In this document: in pieces, positions 11,453 through 12,632 of the stretch
Position numbering within the stretch: the stretch's first letter is position 1
Layout: each line of letters starts with the position of its first letter
The notes under the pieces: model-generated
What the model was told of the DNA's origin: nothing
The model's database searches: none
Seen by the model: only the letters and a program-made list of their open reading frames with translations
Made by a program: the position numbers and the translations under genes
Assembly (NCBI GenBank): GCA_046496815.1
Contig: JAWOGN010000347.1
Location: 1 to 12,632 of the forward strand
From: JAWOGN01 sp046496815
GTDB lineage: Bacteria > Desulfobacterota > DSM-4660 > Desulfatiglandales > Desulfatiglandaceae
DNA: 12,632 nucleotides
Reading direction: 5' to 3'

Positions 11453-12632
11453 ATGAAGCGAGATTGGCATTCCCGGTTTGCGGATGACATTAAAGACTAT
11501 GGCGGGTATTCCATTGGGAAGCTTTTCGAGTTACTCAGTGATCCGGGAATCATCTCTCTGGCCGGCGGGTTGCCATCTCCTGAAATATTCTTAAAAAATG
11601 AAATGCGATCCGCCTCACAGCGTCGTCTCAACGAGGATATTGAAAGGATTATGCAATATAGCCCCATCGCGGGTGAAACCAGCCTGATTCATGCAATCAT
11701 TGAGTTCCTTGCACGAGATGGCATCAGCATTTCAAAAGACAATATTGTCATTACTTCATCCGGCCAGCACGGACTGGATTTAACGGGGCGGCTTTTTCTC
11801 AATCCGAATGAGGTGGTACTGGTCGATCGACCCACGTTTGCGGGGGCCATTGTCGCCTTTCAATTGGAACGGCCGAAATTTGTCGGTGTCGATATTCAAG
11901 CGGACGGCTCGGATATCGACGGGTTTCGTCGGAAGATTGAGGATCTGAGGGAAAAAAACAAGATCCCGAAGTTCATTTATGTGGTGCCGGATTTTCAAAA
12001 TCCTACCGGAATCACAATGCGTCTAAAGAAAAGAGAAGCCCTCCTGGATCTGAGTTATCAATATGATATTCCCGTTGTAGAAGACAGCCCGTACCGCGCG
12101 TTAAGATATTACGGAACGACAATTCCATCGATTTTCAGCCTCGATCAAGCACGGGATGGGGGCAATGTCATTGGCGTGTATACGTTTTCAAAGTTATTCT
12201 GCCCCGGGATGCGAATCGGGTTTAACATCGGTCCGAAAGATGTGATTGAAAAGATGACAAACATCAAGGAAGGAAATGTGCTAAACACGCCGAAGTACAA
12301 TCAGGACATGTGCACGGCATTTCTGAAAGAAATGGATTGGGAAGCTCACATTGAAAACTGTAGGTCTTACTATCGGGAAAAACTTGAAACGTTTCTGGAA
12401 ACCATGGAAGCCCATTTCCCAAGGCAAGCGGGAATCACCTGGACAAAACCGGACGGAGGGCTTTTTTTGTGGGTGTCCGTACCGGAAAAAATCAATACCT
12501 CCACGCTGTTTCAGGAAGCAATAAAATTCAAAGTCGCTTTTGTTCCGGGTGCTGCATTCTACGTGGATACCCCGGCTTTAAATCATATGAGAATCAATTT
12601 TTCATATCCATCAAAAGAACAACTGGTTGAGG
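11453..12632 (+). CDS. PLP-dependent aminotransferase, class I/II (LysN/MocR-like), partial
   Basis: The gene runs off the window end after 393 codons, close to the usual 390-420. Family motifs are in order: I-S-L-A-G-G-L-P-S-P-E-I-F near the start, Y-S-P-I-A-G-E, the loop I-T-S-S-G-Q-H-G-L-D-L that holds the cofactor phosphate, V-V-P-D-F-Q-N-P-T-G, V-V-E-D-S-P-Y (aspartate that binds the PLP ring nitrogen) and T-F-S-K-L-F-C-P-G-M-R-I-G with K247 as the cofactor lysine. This is the fold-type I branch that includes 2-aminoadipate aminotransferase LysN and the catalytic half of MocR regulators; no GntR helix-turn-helix is fused here. The cysteine and phenylalanine in L-F-C-P-G-M differ from the common T-L-A-P-G-L. 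A strong ribosome site (GGGAGGGGG, 11442-11450) precedes the ATG. Substrate is uncertain. Confidence 0.9.
   Translation, partial: MKRDWHSRFADDIKDYGGYSIGKLFELLSDPGIISLAGGLPSPEIFLKNEMRSASQRRLNEDIERIMQYSPIAGETSLIHAIIEFLARDGISISKDNIVITSSGQHGLDLTGRLFLNPNEVVLVDRPTFAGAIVAFQLERPKFVGVDIQADGSDIDGFRRKIEDLREKNKIPKFIYVVPDFQNPTGITMRLKKREALLDLSYQYDIPVVEDSPYRALRYYGTTIPSIFSLDQARDGGNVIGVYTFSKLFCPGMRIGFNIGPKDVIEKMTNIKEGNVLNTPKYNQDMCTAFLKEMDWEAHIENCRSYYREKLETFLETMEAHFPRQAGITWTKPDGGLFLWVSVPEKINTSTLFQEAIKFKVAFVPGAAFYVDTPALNHMRINFSYPSKEQLVE

Overview
The window looks like a chromosome segment from a Desulfobacterota (deltaproteobacterial) bacterium, probably an uncultured or sulfate-reducing lineage. The evidence is indirect: moderate GC, the mix of families (a COG3357-type HTH/zinc-ribbon regulator, a PBPRA1643-type SEC-C protein, an orphan DHH phosphoesterase, a saccharopine-dehydrogenase-like enzyme), and intergenic repeats built on GCTGANN heptamers. 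No rRNA, tRNA or CRISPR was seen.

The left part (about 1-3540) is an accessory region filled with toxin-antitoxin (TA) modules, most of them broken. In order: an AF2212-like antitoxin with its PIN toxin cut after five codons by a 189-bp transposable repeat; an antitoxin followed by only the C-terminal tail of a TumE/DUF6516 toxin; a 150-bp element with 21-bp terminal inverted repeats; a DUF2283 C-terminal remnant; 580 bp without a recognisable gene but rich in hairpins and a heptamer array; an MNT nucleotidyltransferase antitoxin whose HEPN toxin is truncated by a palindromic repeat; and an apparently intact HicA-HicB pair. A second copy of the 189-bp element, in the opposite orientation, closes the region at 3334-3519.

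The clearest new observation is that removing the first element (369-557) plus one copy of the flanking TAATA restores MRNVIDTNIWID, the typical start of a PIN ribonuclease. This fixes the element's ends and its 5-bp target duplication, and shows that it moves.

The middle (3543-6868) carries three co-directional housekeeping-type genes: a xylose-isomerase-like TIM-barrel protein, a DHH/DHHA1 phosphoesterase and the magnesium channel MgtE; the last two are 48 bp apart. A small uncharacterised gene faces them on the minus strand (6947-7258). A 500-bp stretch without a recognised gene follows and ends in a strong intrinsic terminator (7842-7880).

The right part (7884-12632) reads entirely on the plus strand: a small basic protein, a SEC-C zinc-binding protein, an HTH/zinc-ribbon regulator, a saccharopine/lysine-dehydrogenase-like oxidoreductase, a putative lipoprotein with ten TPR repeats, and a PLP-dependent aminotransferase of the LysN/MocR-like group that runs off the end. 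The dehydrogenase and the aminotransferase could both act on lysine or 2-aminoadipate, but that link is inference.
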